From Bombyx mori (lineage: Eukaryota; Arthropoda; Insecta; Lepidoptera; Bombycidae), in assembly GCF_030269925.1 (NCBI RefSeq), contig NC_085133.1, forward strand, positions 1,508,001-1,572,000: a stretch of 64,000 nucleotides of DNA, written 5' to 3'. The notes beneath the pieces are model-generated. The model did no database searches. It saw only the letters and a program-made list of their open reading frames with translations, and had not been told where the DNA came from. This document shows positions 32,796 through 44,156 of the stretch, piece after piece. The translations under genes and the position numbers were made by a program. How positions within the stretch are numbered: position 1 is the stretch's first letter; the number at the start of each line of letters is the position of its first letter.

Positions 32796-33701
32796 TATTT
32801 ATTTGTACACACAGTTAATATAATACAGTAATTGCGATAAGATATAAAAAATGGCGAGCTTAAATCAACAATTGAGTTATCTACCAGCTAACCGTTCTTG
32901 AAGAAGGAAAGCTTTACATGAGTGGGTAGATGAGTACAATCTAATTAATTTACTTATTGATACAATACACAATAATAAAAATATGAGTATAGATTAAAGT
33001 ATTTGTTAAGTATATTTAATTTCTGTGATATTCAGTAATGTTAGTAGCAGAACTATTCGAACTGTTAGCTGTGTCAGGCGAGAATTTGTCACAAGCAATC
33101 GCTTGGACCGATAGTGCCTCTCTATCGCTTGTTCCGCGCTCTCGCTTGCACGCTCAGGCTCAGGCGGAACGTGACACTTTTCCGTGCATGCAGCCGGTGT
33201 TCATTTATCAAAAGGTACCGACCCAAATAATTGTTTAATATAATAATAATAATAATACCAAAAATTTACACATAATCTTCTAGAACCAATTACAGTTTGT
33301 CGTAAGATTATACTCGAAAATTTTCTGTGAATATAATTATAATAGAAAACAAAAATGTAAAATTATTAAAGGAAAAGATACTAATTGAAAATAGATTTAG
33401 CAGAAAAAATAGACATAAAACTATCGATACACAATTACGTGCAAGCGGCACATCACTAGCGGCCGCGTCACCGGGCCCTCGTGTCACCGCATACAAATGA
33501 CGGATTATCCGGCGTCGAATAAAAACCCGGAAGTAACGTGCTTATAGACGCAAACTAATTTGAGTTTATCGCACCGTACCGTATCGCGGCATAATTGAAT
33601 TGTCTTGACGAAACCATTAAAGATTGTTTTTGAATAAATCGGGAGGACAATATTCGAAGTTGAAGTCAATTAATAGAAAAAAAGCAAAAAAATTAATTTT
33701 C
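32796..33701. other. No gene; one repeat-like segment
   Basis: 33085-33185 (GTGCCTCTCTATCGCTTGT, CGCGCTCTCGCTTG, GTGCATGCAGCCGG) is a diverged relative of 13.04-13.14 kb. The rest is AT-rich. Confidence 0.45.
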
Positions 33702-34063
33702 TTTTTTTTTTTTTGGCCTTTGTAGGCAGACGAACATAAGGCCCACCAGATGGTGAGTGGTTACCGTCGCCCGTGAACTTCAGCAATGCCAGGGGCAGAG
33801 CCAAGCCGCTGCCTACCGCTTAATACTCTCCACAAGCCTCGTTTGAAGAAGGACATGTCATAGCGCTCGGGAAACACCGTGGAGGGGAGCTCATTCCATA
33901 GCCGGATGGTACGTGGCAAAAAAAATCTCTGGAAACGCACTGTGGATGACCGCAGTGGCTCCAGGTAGTATGGATAAACTCTACTCCGGTGGCGGGCGGT
34001 GCGATGGTAAAAACGAGATGCCGGTATCATCTCGAACAATTCCTCAGAGCACTCCCCTAAATA
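33702..34063 (-). mobile_element. LINE 3' end
   Basis: Minus-strand copy with T-run, 3'UTR and an intact C-terminal frame (34063 down to 33761) carrying ECSEELFEMIPASRFYHRTA, TVRFQRFFLPRTIRLWNELP and FPERYDMSFFK. 5' truncated at about 34063; longer reading upstream is fortuitous. Confidence 0.87.
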
Positions 34064-34544
34064 TAAGTAGAATGTAATAAATAATTCGTCCATGGGCTAA
34101 TGTTGTTAGGATACCGGATGTACTCGTTTCGACTATTAACCATTATTCAAATTCAGAACAACGAAAGCAATTTTTGAAAGAAGAAAAAAACTTCGACTTC
34201 CGGTCTTTATTTATTTTTCCACATAATTACGGGATGCGAAAATATTTATTTTCGAAATAAGCTACAAGTATCCCTCCTCTGGAATTATAAAAGCAACAGT
34301 ATTCTCGATTTTTGTAAAATTTTAAAATTACAAAACATTTTCTCCAGCATTTGTTTTGCTGACCGTATTTTGTCACAGTGCATATTTAAGGCGGTGAGTA
34401 CGACGAAATTCATTCGTAAAATATTTCGTTTGATTGCGACATTCGCAACGGCAAGAGCACAGATTGCTGTTTACGAACAAAAAAATTTCATTGAGCCTTC
34501 ATTAAGCCACCTAATCAATAAAAATAAAAAAATTAAGCCACTAA
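34064..34544. other. No gene recognised
   Basis: AT-rich; nothing recognised. Confidence 0.4.
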
Positions 34545-34890
34545 CTCATCCAACATACCATTATAGTTATCATCGCATCCGAGTCAGGCTCTCAACAATC
34601 TGCTACCAGAGGATCCTCAGCTACTTCGGCCACACTGCCCGCCGACAGTCGGATAGCTTGGACAAAGTGATTGTGACAGGCAAAGTAGAAGGAAAGAGAC
34701 CCCGCGGCTGATTACCTAGCCGTTGGTGTGGTCAAATAACCGCCCTAACTGTGCTGCCAGTCGCAACCGCCACTCGAGAAGCTGAAAACCAGACGAGGTG
34801 GAAACAGCTCACGAGACAGGCCACGGTCAAGTTTCAGGGACACGACCTTCAGCAATGAAGAAAGCGACGAAAAAGAAGAAGAATAGTTAT
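34545..34890 (+). mobile_element. RTE-like LINE 3' fragment
   Basis: RVRLSTICYQRILSYFGHTARR, then VIVTGKVEGKRPRG, a stop, and on to QTRWKQLTRQA, the late reverse-transcriptase signature with GHxxRR, followed by GAAGAAGAAGAA. Stops and frame changes make it a relic. Confidence 0.75.
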
Positions 34891-35097
34891 CATTGGTCCC
34901 AATTATACATCATGATGAGATTGCCGCCACTCACCATCTGTATCAGTCCCCGATAAACTCCATAATCTCGAGGATAACTATTGAACCCAAAAAGCAAGTC
35001 GTAGTCCATTTCAAATGTTTCATCATCTCAGCCTGTCCACTGTTGAACATAGGCCTCTCCATCAATATGTCCAGTGCGGCCGTTCCGTTACCACCTG

Positions 35098-35316
35098 CTT
35101 TTCTTTATTGCTTAAATGGGTGTTATGTGGTTACTGGAGCCCATAGACATTTACAACGTAAATGCCGCCACCCACCTTGAGACAAGTTCTAAGGTCTCAG
35201 TTTTGACAGTACAACGGCTGCCTATCAAACCGAAACGCATCACTGCTTCACGGCAGAAATAGGCAGGGCGGTGGTACCTATCCGTGCGGACTCACAAGAG
35301 GTTCTACCATCAGTAA
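35098..35316 (-). mobile_element. Bm1 SINE
   Basis: Preceded at about 35022-35070 by CATCATCTCAGCCTGTCCACTG...CATAGGCCTCTCC, another LINE-type tail. Small deletions in tail and body. Confidence 0.88.
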
Positions 35317-35849
35317 GAAACGTGATCTGTAATCCAACGCATCCAACGTGACCCAGCGATTTTAAAAGTCGTCAGTCCATCTGGCAGGATGCTGACCCAC
35401 ACTGTTCAAGTGTTTGCTGTACTGCAATTCCCTTCCACTGTAGGCTGACCGTGCTAAAGATTCAATTACACGGGTCCGCCGGGCAGGATCCGAACTGAAC
35501 CTTTTTTTTTTCACGTTGTAATTAAATTTCATTGAAAATTCCCATTTGAACACACAGACACACCGCATCACGATCGCAAGAGTGTAATTAAAGTAAAACA
35601 GATTTAAAAATTTCGAGAGGCATTAAGTCGGAAATCCGACGAGTTTAGCTTTTCATATTTTATGCATACATATAATGAATGATATAAAATAATCTAGACA
35701 ATGAAAGACTTTTTTTTGTAATATAAATACAAATATATTGACAATATACAAATAAAACTATAACAAATTCATCTAAAAAATATTCAATCACTTCTAATAA
35801 ATACGAAAACAACATTTAAGGGCCATAATATCTTTATTTTGTTTTTAAC
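35317..35849. other. No gene recognised
   Basis: Nothing recognised. Confidence 0.4.
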
Positions 35850-35999
35850 CACCTTGAGATATAAGTTATAAGGTCTCAGTATAATTACAACGGCTGCTTC
35901 ACCCTTCGAACCGAAACGCATTACTGCTTCGCGGCAGAAATAGGCAAGGCGGTGGTACCTACCTGTGTGGACTCACATTAGGTCCTACCACCATTAATT

Positions 36000-37000
36000 C
36001 CCAGTGTGGTCAGAGCGCGGAGGGCCCAATCTCGGCGGTCCGTGCTGGAGTCATGGTCCAGGCGGCTGGCCGATCCTTCGGCTGGTCGTAGGACCGTCGA
36101 GGCGATTCGCCCGATTCTTGTGGATTGGGTGAATCGTGACAGAGGACGCCTCACTTTCCGGCTCACGCAGGTGCTCACTGGGCATGGTTGCTTCGGTGAG
36201 TTCCTGCACCGGATCGGAGCCGAGCCGACGGCAGGGTGTTACCATTGTGGTTGCGACTTGGACACGGCGGAGCACACGCTCGTTGCCTGCCCCGCATGGG
36301 AGGGGTGGCGCCGTGTCCTCGTCGCAAAAATAGGAAACGACTTGTCGTTGCCGAGTGTTGTGGCATCGATGCTCGGCGACGACGAGTCGTGGAAGGCGAT
36401 GCTCGACTTCTGCGAGTGCACCATCTCGCAGAAGGAGGCGGCGGGGTGCGTGAGAGACGCACAAGCCCGCCGCCGTCGAGCGGGGGCCAGGGAGGCGGAT
36501 CTCGCCCAAGCCCTGGCCCTCTAAGTGTTTCGGGTCCCCCTCATATGTCGGTCTGGGGCCCGGCGAAGGGGGCCTAAGAAGACGACGTGCAAGCTGCTCT
36601 GCACGCGTTTTACGCAAGAGCATCCGGGTGATGGAAAGCCGGCTATCCTCGACCCACGCTGGTTCTGACCCAGCGGGGTATTTCGTAGGATAACCCATTC
36701 AAACCGGCGCCATCTAGGCGGGCTTCGGACAGCCTGCCGACCGAGAGGGCTGGTGGTCGTGGCGCCGACGATCGCTGGCCTGGCGTCCCGAGGGGGAGGG
36801 TGATGAGAGAGATGTGCTCCGCACTAAACGCTTCACTTTCCTCCCTTTGCCTCTTCATGAGTTCTGTCTCATGCGAGGTTTGGACGTTGGTTGTTGAGCG
36901 ACAGGAGGTTTTAGTCGGTTCGACTCCGACATGCCCCACCCCCCATCCCCAGTGGAGGGTGGGAGTCCGGCGATTTCCTCCTGACCAAAAAAAAAAAAAA
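36000..37000 (+). mobile_element. R1-clade LINE, 5'-truncated insertion in Bm1
   Basis: 1.0 kb, ending GGCGATTTCCTCCTGACC plus poly-A. Flanked by the 12-bp target duplication CCACCATTAATT (35988-35999 and 37001-37012). Confidence 0.93.
36003..36524 (+). pseudogene. R1-clade reverse transcriptase, C-terminal fragment
   Basis: Frame open from the truncation point for about 173 codons. Same landmarks as the 4.5-kb copy: SRRSVLESWSRRLA, GRLTFRLTQVLTGHGCFGEF, zinc motif C-x2-C-x8-H-x4-C (CYHCGCDLDTAEH...C), ESWKAMLDFCECTISQKEAA. It is closed by a stop before the GC-rich 3'UTR. Catalytic domains are absent. The antisense 215-codon frame over this region is a composition effect. Confidence 0.9.
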
Positions 37001-37260
37001 CCACCATTAATTACCCAAATTATAATTTTGCGGGTTTGATTTTTATTACTCGATGTTATTCCTTCACCGTGGAAGTCAATCATGAATATTTGGTACCTAC
37101 CTACGTATTTCATTACAAAAATTGGTACGCGCCTGCGGGATTCGAACACGATTGCATCGCTAGATACGAATGCACCGGACGTCTTAACTTTTAGGCCACG
37201 ACAATTTACAAATACATACACACACCATACAAATACACATACCAAGTACATGTAATATAT

Positions 37261-37657
37261 TGTAACGCGCCCTGGGTTCGAGATAAATAAAATTCCACGA
37301 AAGTACAACTAAAAACTGTGCAACTACTTAACTGTCAACACTTAAATCAATTAAAACGAACAACAGACACTTTAAAACTCTCAATTCACTTGTTCCGCTT
37401 CGCTTCAGGTGATCCGTTCGCTGTTTCGTTCCGAGTAGTTTCGATTACTGACTGACTGCGTGCCATCTCTGCAACGCTTTTATAGCCTATGCCTCATCCC
37501 TAGAATTATCGAGAATATTCTACACGTCTCTAGTAGTAGTTTCCGCTATCTGTCAATAGATGGCATTGTGCTTCTCGACAGTTCTTGGCGCTACTAGATC
37601 CTTCGATATTCGTTCGACTATTCGGCGATAGATGGCGTTACTCTTACCGGCGTAACA
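37261..37657 (-). mobile_element. Solo LTR, 397 bp
   Basis: Begins TGTAACGCG, ends CCGGCGTAACA, and is flanked by ATAT on both sides (37257-37260, 37658-37661). On the minus strand it carries TATAAAAG (37477-37484) after the repeated phrase 'GATGGC' near CTATCGCC, so it is probably read from that strand. The 4-bp duplication suggests a gypsy- or BEL-type family. Confidence 0.8.
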
Positions 37658-37705
37658 ATATGTACACGTATATTTCAAATAATATTTTTTAGGTGATCTT
37701 TTGGT

Positions 37706-37945
37706 ATCTATGTGTTTTGTACCCTTCCGCGGGGAGCGCTCTGAGGAATTGTTTCAAGAGATCATTCCGGCGTCTTTTTTGCAACCACACCGCCCGCCAC
37801 CGGAGCAAAGTTCGTCCATACTATCTGTAAGCGCATTTATCCGTAGTAGATTTCTGGAGATTTTGCGAATTCTCTTGCTGATGTCCACAAGCGACAATTA
37901 CTGCTTACTGTCAGGTATGTTCGTCTGCCAACGAAGAATACAGAA
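37706..37945 (+). mobile_element. Decayed LINE 3' end
   Basis: TTTTGTACC...GGGGAGCGCTCTGAGGAATTGTT and CACCGCCCGCCACCGGAGC match the LINE at 6.5 kb. The frame is broken and the 3'UTR mostly lost. Confidence 0.7.
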
Positions 37946-38527
37946 AAAAATAATGACGTATGTGAGATATTTATCTAATAGACACGAATATTGATAACAA
38001 AAATCTTTTTTTTGTAGAAAACTACGAATTTTAAAAGCTTACGCCCAAAAAATTTTACTTGCATTTGACGAATTTCAGCAAGCCTTCATAAACACTACCC
38101 CCTTATACCCTTTATTAATTCCTTACCCTTATAATAACTGTTACAAAATTCACTAACCCTCCGTTGAAAAGTAAACGCCGCGCCGGGCGCCTTATTCATT
38201 AAGCAAAACAATAGAATTCTTATCCCTTGCCAATAAGAAACGAAAAAGTCTTCAAAAACCCGAATCCGGCGGATAATTACATCCCACGGGACCGCCTCGG
38301 TGATCCCGGGCTTGCGGAGCATTGTCTTCATCCCGACTATTGTTAGGGAAACTCCCAATTGACATTGTTATTATTACTGGCATCGTAAGCGAGCTAAATC
38401 TAGATTGATGGTGCTCGTGGAAATGAAGAAGTCGAGATGTTTGAAATAAAAATATGTTAACTGGTTTAACCTATTTCAATAAGGCGGGACAGCCAATATA
38501 CCGATATAGTAGAGATTTCACGGGTCC
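37946..38527. other. No gene recognised
   Basis: An 87-codon minus-strand frame (38358-38095) has no recognisable motif. Confidence 0.4.
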
Positions 38528-38778
38528 TTTTTTATTTTTTTATTGCTTTGATAGGTGGACGAGCTCACAGCCCACCTGGTGTTAAGTGGTTACCGGAGCC
38601 AATAGACATTTACAACGTAAATGCTACTACCCACCTTGAGGTATGAATTCTAAGGTCTCAGTATAGTAACAACGGGTGCCCTACCCTTCAAACCGAAAGG
38701 CATTACTGCTTCACGGCAGATATAGGTGGGGTGGTGGTACCTACCCGTGCGGACTCACAAGATGTCCTACCACCAGTA
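38528..38778 (-). mobile_element. Bm1 SINE, body and tail
   Basis: Complete from T-run to CCTACCACCAGTAAA, with a few substitutions. Confidence 0.92.
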
Positions 38779-38889
38779 AAAGACCTTGTTTGTGAACATT
38801 ACCTTGGCCATGCTACGGCATCTTTGTTTAGGTTTTGGGTATTTACTGGTAAGCCAGTCTTTTCAGTTTCACCACAGGTGGGGGAGCAC

Positions 38890-39100
38890 AGGCTCTGCAA
38901 GAATCAGTAGGGTTTTGCTAACAGCTCTCCGTGCGCCTCCGAAGACCTAACAGCTCGAAGGCAGATACCTCGCGAATTCATCTACTACGGGATGAAAATC
39001 GCAACCCACTGAGAAGATCCGACAAGAAACTCAGCGGGCTGGTGTCATGGGTTTAGCTTCACAATGAGCTCTTTGATGAGTTTAGCTTGAGTTTGAGCTT
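38890..39100. repeat. Repeat related to repeat C
   Basis: CAACCCACTGAGAAGATCCG and AGAAACTCAGCGGGCTG match the central block of repeat C in minus orientation, but the flanks differ. The 55-bp segment 39029-39083 is repeated at 39354-39409. Confidence 0.55.
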
Positions 39101-39353
39101 ACTGGTGGTAGGACCTCTTGTGAGTCCGCGCGAGTAGGTACCACCTGCCCTGCCTATTGCTGCCGTGACGCAATAATGCGTTTCGGTTTGAAGGGTGGGG
39201 CAGCCGTTGTAACTATACTTGAGACCTTAGAACTATATCTCAAGGTGGGTGGCGCATTTACGTCGTAGATGTCTATGGACTTCAGTAACGACTTAACACC
39301 AGGTGGGCTGTGAGCTCGTCCACCCATCTAAGCAATAAAAAAAAATAAAAAAA
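39101..39353 (+). mobile_element. Bm1 SINE, body and tail
   Basis: Headless copy lying exactly between the two 55-bp direct repeats. A-rich tail AATAAAAAAAAATAAAAAAA. Confidence 0.92.
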
Positions 39354-39409
39354 ACTCAGCGGGTTGATGTCATGGGCTAGGCTTCACAATGAGCTCTTTG
39401 ATGAGTTTG

Positions 39410-39823
39410 ATGAGTACACTACCAAGGCCCCTATACCTGCTCCTACTGCTAAAGCTGCAGCCGTCTAATAATAGTCTTAGTATCGTAACAACACTAGCGT
39501 CCTTTACTCGACGTAGTCACTTCCCAATAGCTAGACCATTTTATGGCCTCCAGTTGAAATAATGACAAACTTCAATCTGTCTTAAAGCGTTTATTCTGTA
39601 AACTTAGCGGCAATTATCATAAAAATAGGTCATTAAAATAAAACTCCCATGTCCATATTAGCTAAATATTATTCAGACGTATTTACATCACGCTCTGAGT
39701 GGAAAGCGTAAAACAGATGATTGATCGCCGAAGAAGGTATTCGAATCATGTTCAGCCCTCAGGAAATTTTGGAGTGGCATTAAAAGTATTCTTTATCGAA
39801 TCGTGAAAGACTATAATTAGGTT
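39410..39823. other. No gene recognised
   Basis: Nothing recognised. Confidence 0.4.
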
Positions 39824-40253
39824 GTCGTGGCCTAAAAGATAAGACGTCTGGTGCATTCGTATCTAGCGATACAACGGTGTTCGAATCCCGCAAGCGGGTA
39901 CCATTTTTCTAATAACACACGTACTTAACAAATGTTCACGATTGACTTCCACGGTGAAGGAATAACATCGTGTAATAAAAATCAAACCTGCATAATTATA
40001 ATTTGTGTAATTACTGATGGTAGGATATCTTGGAAGTCCGCGCGGGTAGATACCACCGCCCTGCCTATTTCTGCCGTGAAGCAGTAATGCGTTTCGGTTT
40101 GAAGGGTAGGGCACCCGTTGTTACTAAACTGAGACCTTAGAACTTATAACTCAAGGTGGCTGGCGGCATTCACGTTTTAGATGTCTATGGGGTTCGGTAA
40201 CACTTAACGTCAGGTAGTTCGTGAACTTGTCTACCAACTCAAGCAATAAAAAA
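39824..40253 (+). mobile_element. Full-length Bm1 SINE
   Basis: About 430 bp. Head GTCGTGGCCTAAAAGATAAG, B-box-like GGTGTTCGAATCC, then CGCAAGCGGGTACC, linker, body, and tail AAGCAATAAAAAA. The B box is intact. Of the complete copies this one has the best preserved internal promoter on the + strand. Confidence 0.94.
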
Positions 40254-40770
40254 TATGTAAGGTACGAATGAAAGAAAAACAAATAATTAAATAATAAGAA
40301 ATAAGTTGTTGAACAAATAATTAATTTGTCTGTAAAAACAATAAAATAATTATCAAACGTTCGAAAATTAATCAAAAGCCGCTTGATTCAACAACCAGCC
40401 TAAGGACTGTTTGCGTAAATAATTAAAGCTTTATTTATAACAAGACTGAGCTTAAAAGCACACTCAGTGAGCACACGAATAAATTTCATTTTGTTTTCGT
40501 TTATAATTTTTTTTACTTTTAAATTATTTAGGATCGTGTTTAACTTTGAGAAATTGGGTTAAATTAAACATTTTTTGCGTTTGACTGGCATGTAATCGAT
40601 AAAATCTAGGCTCTCAGTTTCAGGGCTGTGTATGTTAAAATCGAAACAGTGCGTTGCCAGTTAGAGTTGGCGAGTAGCAGATAAATTATCCCTTCGGGAG
40701 TCATGCTTTTGAATAACAATCTACCAGTCCGTAAATCTGATGAAAATCTGGCTTATGACGGAAAGAAATA
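40254..40770. other. No gene recognised
   Basis: AT-rich; nothing recognised. Confidence 0.4.
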
Positions 40771-40917
40771 GTTTTTTTTTTTATTGCTTAGATGGATGGA
40801 CCTGCTCATAGCCCACCTGGTGTTAAGTGGTTACTGGAGCCCATAGACATCTACAACGTAAATGCGCCACCCATCTTGCGATATAAGTTCTAAGGTCTCA
40901 GTATAGTTACAACGGCC
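40771..40917 (-). mobile_element. Bm1 SINE, tail half
   Basis: Ends abruptly after GTTACAACGG; the 5' half is missing. Confidence 0.9.
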
Positions 40918-40982
40918 AGTAGCTCCTGGTCAAAGTCACCTTGATTTGTATTTTTATTTTGGAGGAACTACACGATATTGGT

Positions 40983-41221
40983 GTGGTAGGATCTCTTGTG
41001 AGTCCGCGCGGGTAGGTACCACCACCCTGCCTATTTCTGCCGTGAAGCAGTAATGCGTTTCGGTTTGAAGGGTAGGGCAGCCGTTGTAACTATACTGAGA
41101 CCTTAGAACTTATATCTCAAGGTGGAGGGCGCATTTACGTTGTAGATGTCTATGGGCTCCAGTAACTACTTAACATCAGGTGGGCTGTGAGCTCGTCCAC
41201 CCATCTAGGTAATAAAAAAAA
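40983..41221 (+). mobile_element. Bm1 SINE, body and tail
   Basis: Lies head-to-head with the preceding minus-strand copy, 65 bases apart. The two could pair as an inverted repeat of about 145 bp. Confidence 0.92.
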
Positions 41222-42178
41222 GATCCTGTCACAAATCTAGTACCCAGATTGTATCCCCGTAAAAAAAAACAGCTCATTAAAAACACGGTATGATTAAAAA
41301 CTTCTTATATCATTAGGTCGTAACCATAGCTCGCAGTTTGACTAAAAAAAAATATAGTTTAAAAAAACTAACAAAATATGCTTTTATAGAAAGTCCAACT
41401 AAAAAATAGAAAATAAATTTTAATAAATTTGAATTAAAAATAGTGTAAGAAAGAATGATTTTATTGTAAAAAAAAGCGTGGGTGCTTTTCAGGACATTAT
41501 CAAAATTACCCATCTACTCATATCAGTTCAAAAAATATTTATAACTGCTGATACTATGCAATGCTATTAAAAGCGTATTTTGTTAATTTTTTTAAACTAT
41601 TATTTATTTTTCATTTTTAGTTGAATTTAATTTTTTTTTAATATTGAATTGTCATCGGTCCTTAATAAGTATACCAAATTTCGAGTTAATCCGACGTTTT
41701 GAAGGGGGTCGAAATCATGTTCAAAGATTCCGTTATAATACTAACATACATACGTTTGAAGCTAATATAAGCGTATTAATGAGGTTATAGTCACAACGTT
41801 TGTCTCATAGTGACTCCACCATAGAGCCATATTCAGTAGGACATAGAAACTTTGTCCCAAATTACGATTATAAAATTGATAAATCATACCTCGTATTTAT
41901 TAGGTAAGAAATATTTAAAAGCTCATTGAATTACATCGAAACGACACGATTCTTCCAAGTGGAAGTCTCATGATAATATGACGCCAAAGTGCTCATTCTG
42001 CGTAGCGCGGTTCACTGAATTATTTTAAGACAATATTGTTAATTTAAATGTTAATAATTAAGGCTGAAACAAAATAAAAGGTTATGTTAATATCAAAACA
42101 AAGTCAAAACACTGTTTGGTGGTATTCAGAGCAACGCTCTCTCTGTTACGAGCGTTAATAGTCCACATCTCAGTGTGA
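41222..42178. other. No gene; one repeat-like segment
   Basis: 41655-41780 (GGTCCTTAATAAGTATACC, ATCCGACGTTTTGAAGGGGG) has the look of a common lepidopteran dispersed repeat. The rest is AT-rich without frames. Confidence 0.4.
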
Positions 42179-42331
42179 TTAGTGTGAGTTAGTTAACGTT
42201 CTCGATAGCGTAAAAGTTAACTTAAATTTGTATGGAGTTGCAACATTTGCCTACGTTTGCCGCTAGGGACGATGTTCCAACAATTCGAGTTAACTTTTAC
42301 GCTATCGAGAACGTTAAAAAACTCGCACTAA
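42179..42331. mobile_element. Fold-back MITE, 153 bp
   Basis: 44-bp arms 42179-42222 and 42288-42331, ends TTAGTG...CACTAA, sharing AACGTTCTCGATAGCGTAAA. The middle holds GTTTGCCGCTAGGG. Arms differ at a few positions near the ends. No internal coding capacity. Confidence 0.85.
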
Positions 42332-42351
42332 GGACATTGCATACCCGATCC

Positions 42352-42698
42352 TGTAGACCGAATGGTAAACAGTCGACGTCGCCCAAATCACGTCATTACG
42401 GATCCTCCCGATCCATTAACGGTGCTTTTAGGTACCACAAGCACCGGTCACCGTCCTCGTCGAACCCGTCGCTTGCGACGAAGGGCTTGACGAGCGAATT
42501 AACCCACAGACACAGCCCACTGAGTTTCTCGCCGGATCTTCTCAGTGGGTCGCGTTTCCGATCCGGCGGTAGATTCTGCGAAGCACTGCTCTTGCTAGGT
42601 CCAGTGATAGCATTACTTCGGTTTGAGCCCCATGAGCTCACCTACTAGTTAGAGTTACGCCGAAATAGCCTCTCAAGGCTATCAGCTTAGGTAGGATT
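42352..42698 (+). repeat. Repeat C, longest copy
   Basis: Extends the family at its left to ATGGTAAACAGTCGACGTCGCCC and TCCTCCCGATCCATTAACGG. The right end is CTATCAGCTTAGGTAGG. It directly follows the MITE. Confidence 0.82.
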
Positions 42699-42971
42699 AA
42701 AAAAAAAGGACACTGGTCATTGAAATACCGGGCAAAGAAATCGGAACGCATAATTTTTTTGTCAAAGCTATCAGTGTTGTAGTGGATATTAGTATAGTGT
42801 TAGTGCTAAAATGCATCGTCCCCAACACCAAGTTAAGCTGAGGTGGTGAAGCGGGAAAAAACATATCTGTTAATAGCCGTAAATAATATTAATAAAGACT
42901 TCGACCTAATTCCTACATAAATAACAAAGATCGTGGTATTTTGGTGAAATTACTTAGTTGTTACAGATAGT

Positions 42972-43069
42972 GTGTACGTTATTGATGTCTATGAACTCCG
43001 ATAGCCCTTTAACGCCAAGTGAGCCGTGAACTCGTCCACTCAACAGTAAACACTAAATAATAAAAAAAT
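42972..43069 (+). mobile_element. Degenerate Bm1 tail
   Basis: GATGTCTATGAACTCCGATAG, GTGAGCCGTGAACTCGTCCAC and AATAATAAAAAAA are a diverged SINE tail. Confidence 0.65.
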
Positions 43070-43713
43070 ACTTTGTCGCACCTTCTATCAGAGTCCATGA
43101 GCAGCGCTAATATTTACGATCAGATAGACCACAAGTTTGCCTACCTTCGAATGTTATAAAAAACAGTGGAAATAAACAAGGAGGGTCAGGTATAAAACTA
43201 GCGCCAAACATGATCAGCAGTAGACACCCAGGCGTCTCTGAAGAAGGTGAATTACCAGATTGATAGATAAGAGTGTTCCAATCGACCGGCAACCAGATAG
43301 GGGACTCATAAAACAACTCTCTGCTACGCTTTGTATTATCGTTCACGCGATCTAGTGCAGGGAGATGACAGTACTCTAACTTTGCGATTTCTTTCTGGCC
43401 ACAGATTTACGAAAACTATACTAAAAATGTTTTCTTCGAAAATCTTAGTTTAACATCATTTAGACATTTACCTTATGCACTATGAACACACAATACATCT
43501 AACTAACCAAAATTTGACTGCTTATTTTTTTTATTTAAAATAGGTGAAAAATTACATACAGGTATAGTTGAGATGCTTCATTCAGAAAAGAAAATCAACT
43601 GTTAAGATAATTAAGACCTTCCGTGACGGATTAATAATTAAAACTTGCAAGTATTTTTGGCACAAAAAGTCTAGGAAACCAATCAGCTTATAGCAAAATT
43701 GATACCGGAAATG
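43070..43713. other. No gene recognised
   Basis: Nothing recognised. Confidence 0.4.
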
Positions 43714-43726
43714 CAGCTTCTTTTTC

Positions 43727-43960
43727 TCCACATTATCCCACTAGGTGGGGTCGGCACAGCAAATTTTTCTATTCCATTTTCTTCTATCAGCCGTCATCTG
43801 AACACTCAATCCTGTCTCTCTCATATCGTCATTTACACACTCCATCCATGTCTTTTTCGGTCGACCTCTTCCCCCTCTACCTTGCACTACTATTTCCATA
43901 CATCGCCTAGTCACGTCCATCTTCTCTCTACGCATCACATGTCCATACTACGCTAACCGT
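43727..43960 (-). mobile_element. RTE-like LINE 3' fragment
   Basis: Frame 43938-43741 (minus) reads MMRREKMDVTRR, then a basic GRGGRGRPKKTWMECVNDDM, TADRRKW, CCADPT. About 65 codons of the reverse transcriptase C-terminus, closely related to 765-948. Confidence 0.82.
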
Positions 43961-44093
43961 CCGCTCTTTAATTTGTTAATTACCGGGCTACTTTCACACT
44001 TCCTCTGATATACCTACTCATGATACCTCCTCTGATACCGGATACTGTAGCATTTTTATATAAAAAAAGTTATTCTTTCGTATTTATATTATA

Positions 44094-44156
44094 TACTAGC
44101 TTTTGCCCGCGCCTTCGTCTGCGTGGAATAGTTACTTTGGCATAACGCTAAATTTA
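44094..44156 (+). repeat. Repeat D, start only
   Basis: ACTAGCTTTTGCCCGCGCCT then TGCGTGGAATAGTTACTTTGG, as at 32.46 kb, breaking off at GCTAAATTTAG. Confidence 0.65.

Larger units (their letters stand above)
35850..37205 (-). mobile_element. Bm1 SINE split by an R1-clade insertion
   Basis: Left part 35850-35999 is the body (tail missing); right part 37001-37205 is linker and tRNA-like head, ending CTTTTAGGCCACGACA. The head part has a broken B-box region (GATTCGAACACGATTGC). Confidence 0.9.

Noticed and set aside
42232..42648. 138-codon + strand frame
   Set aside because: It crosses a MITE arm and a repeat C copy; other copies of repeat C do not keep this frame.
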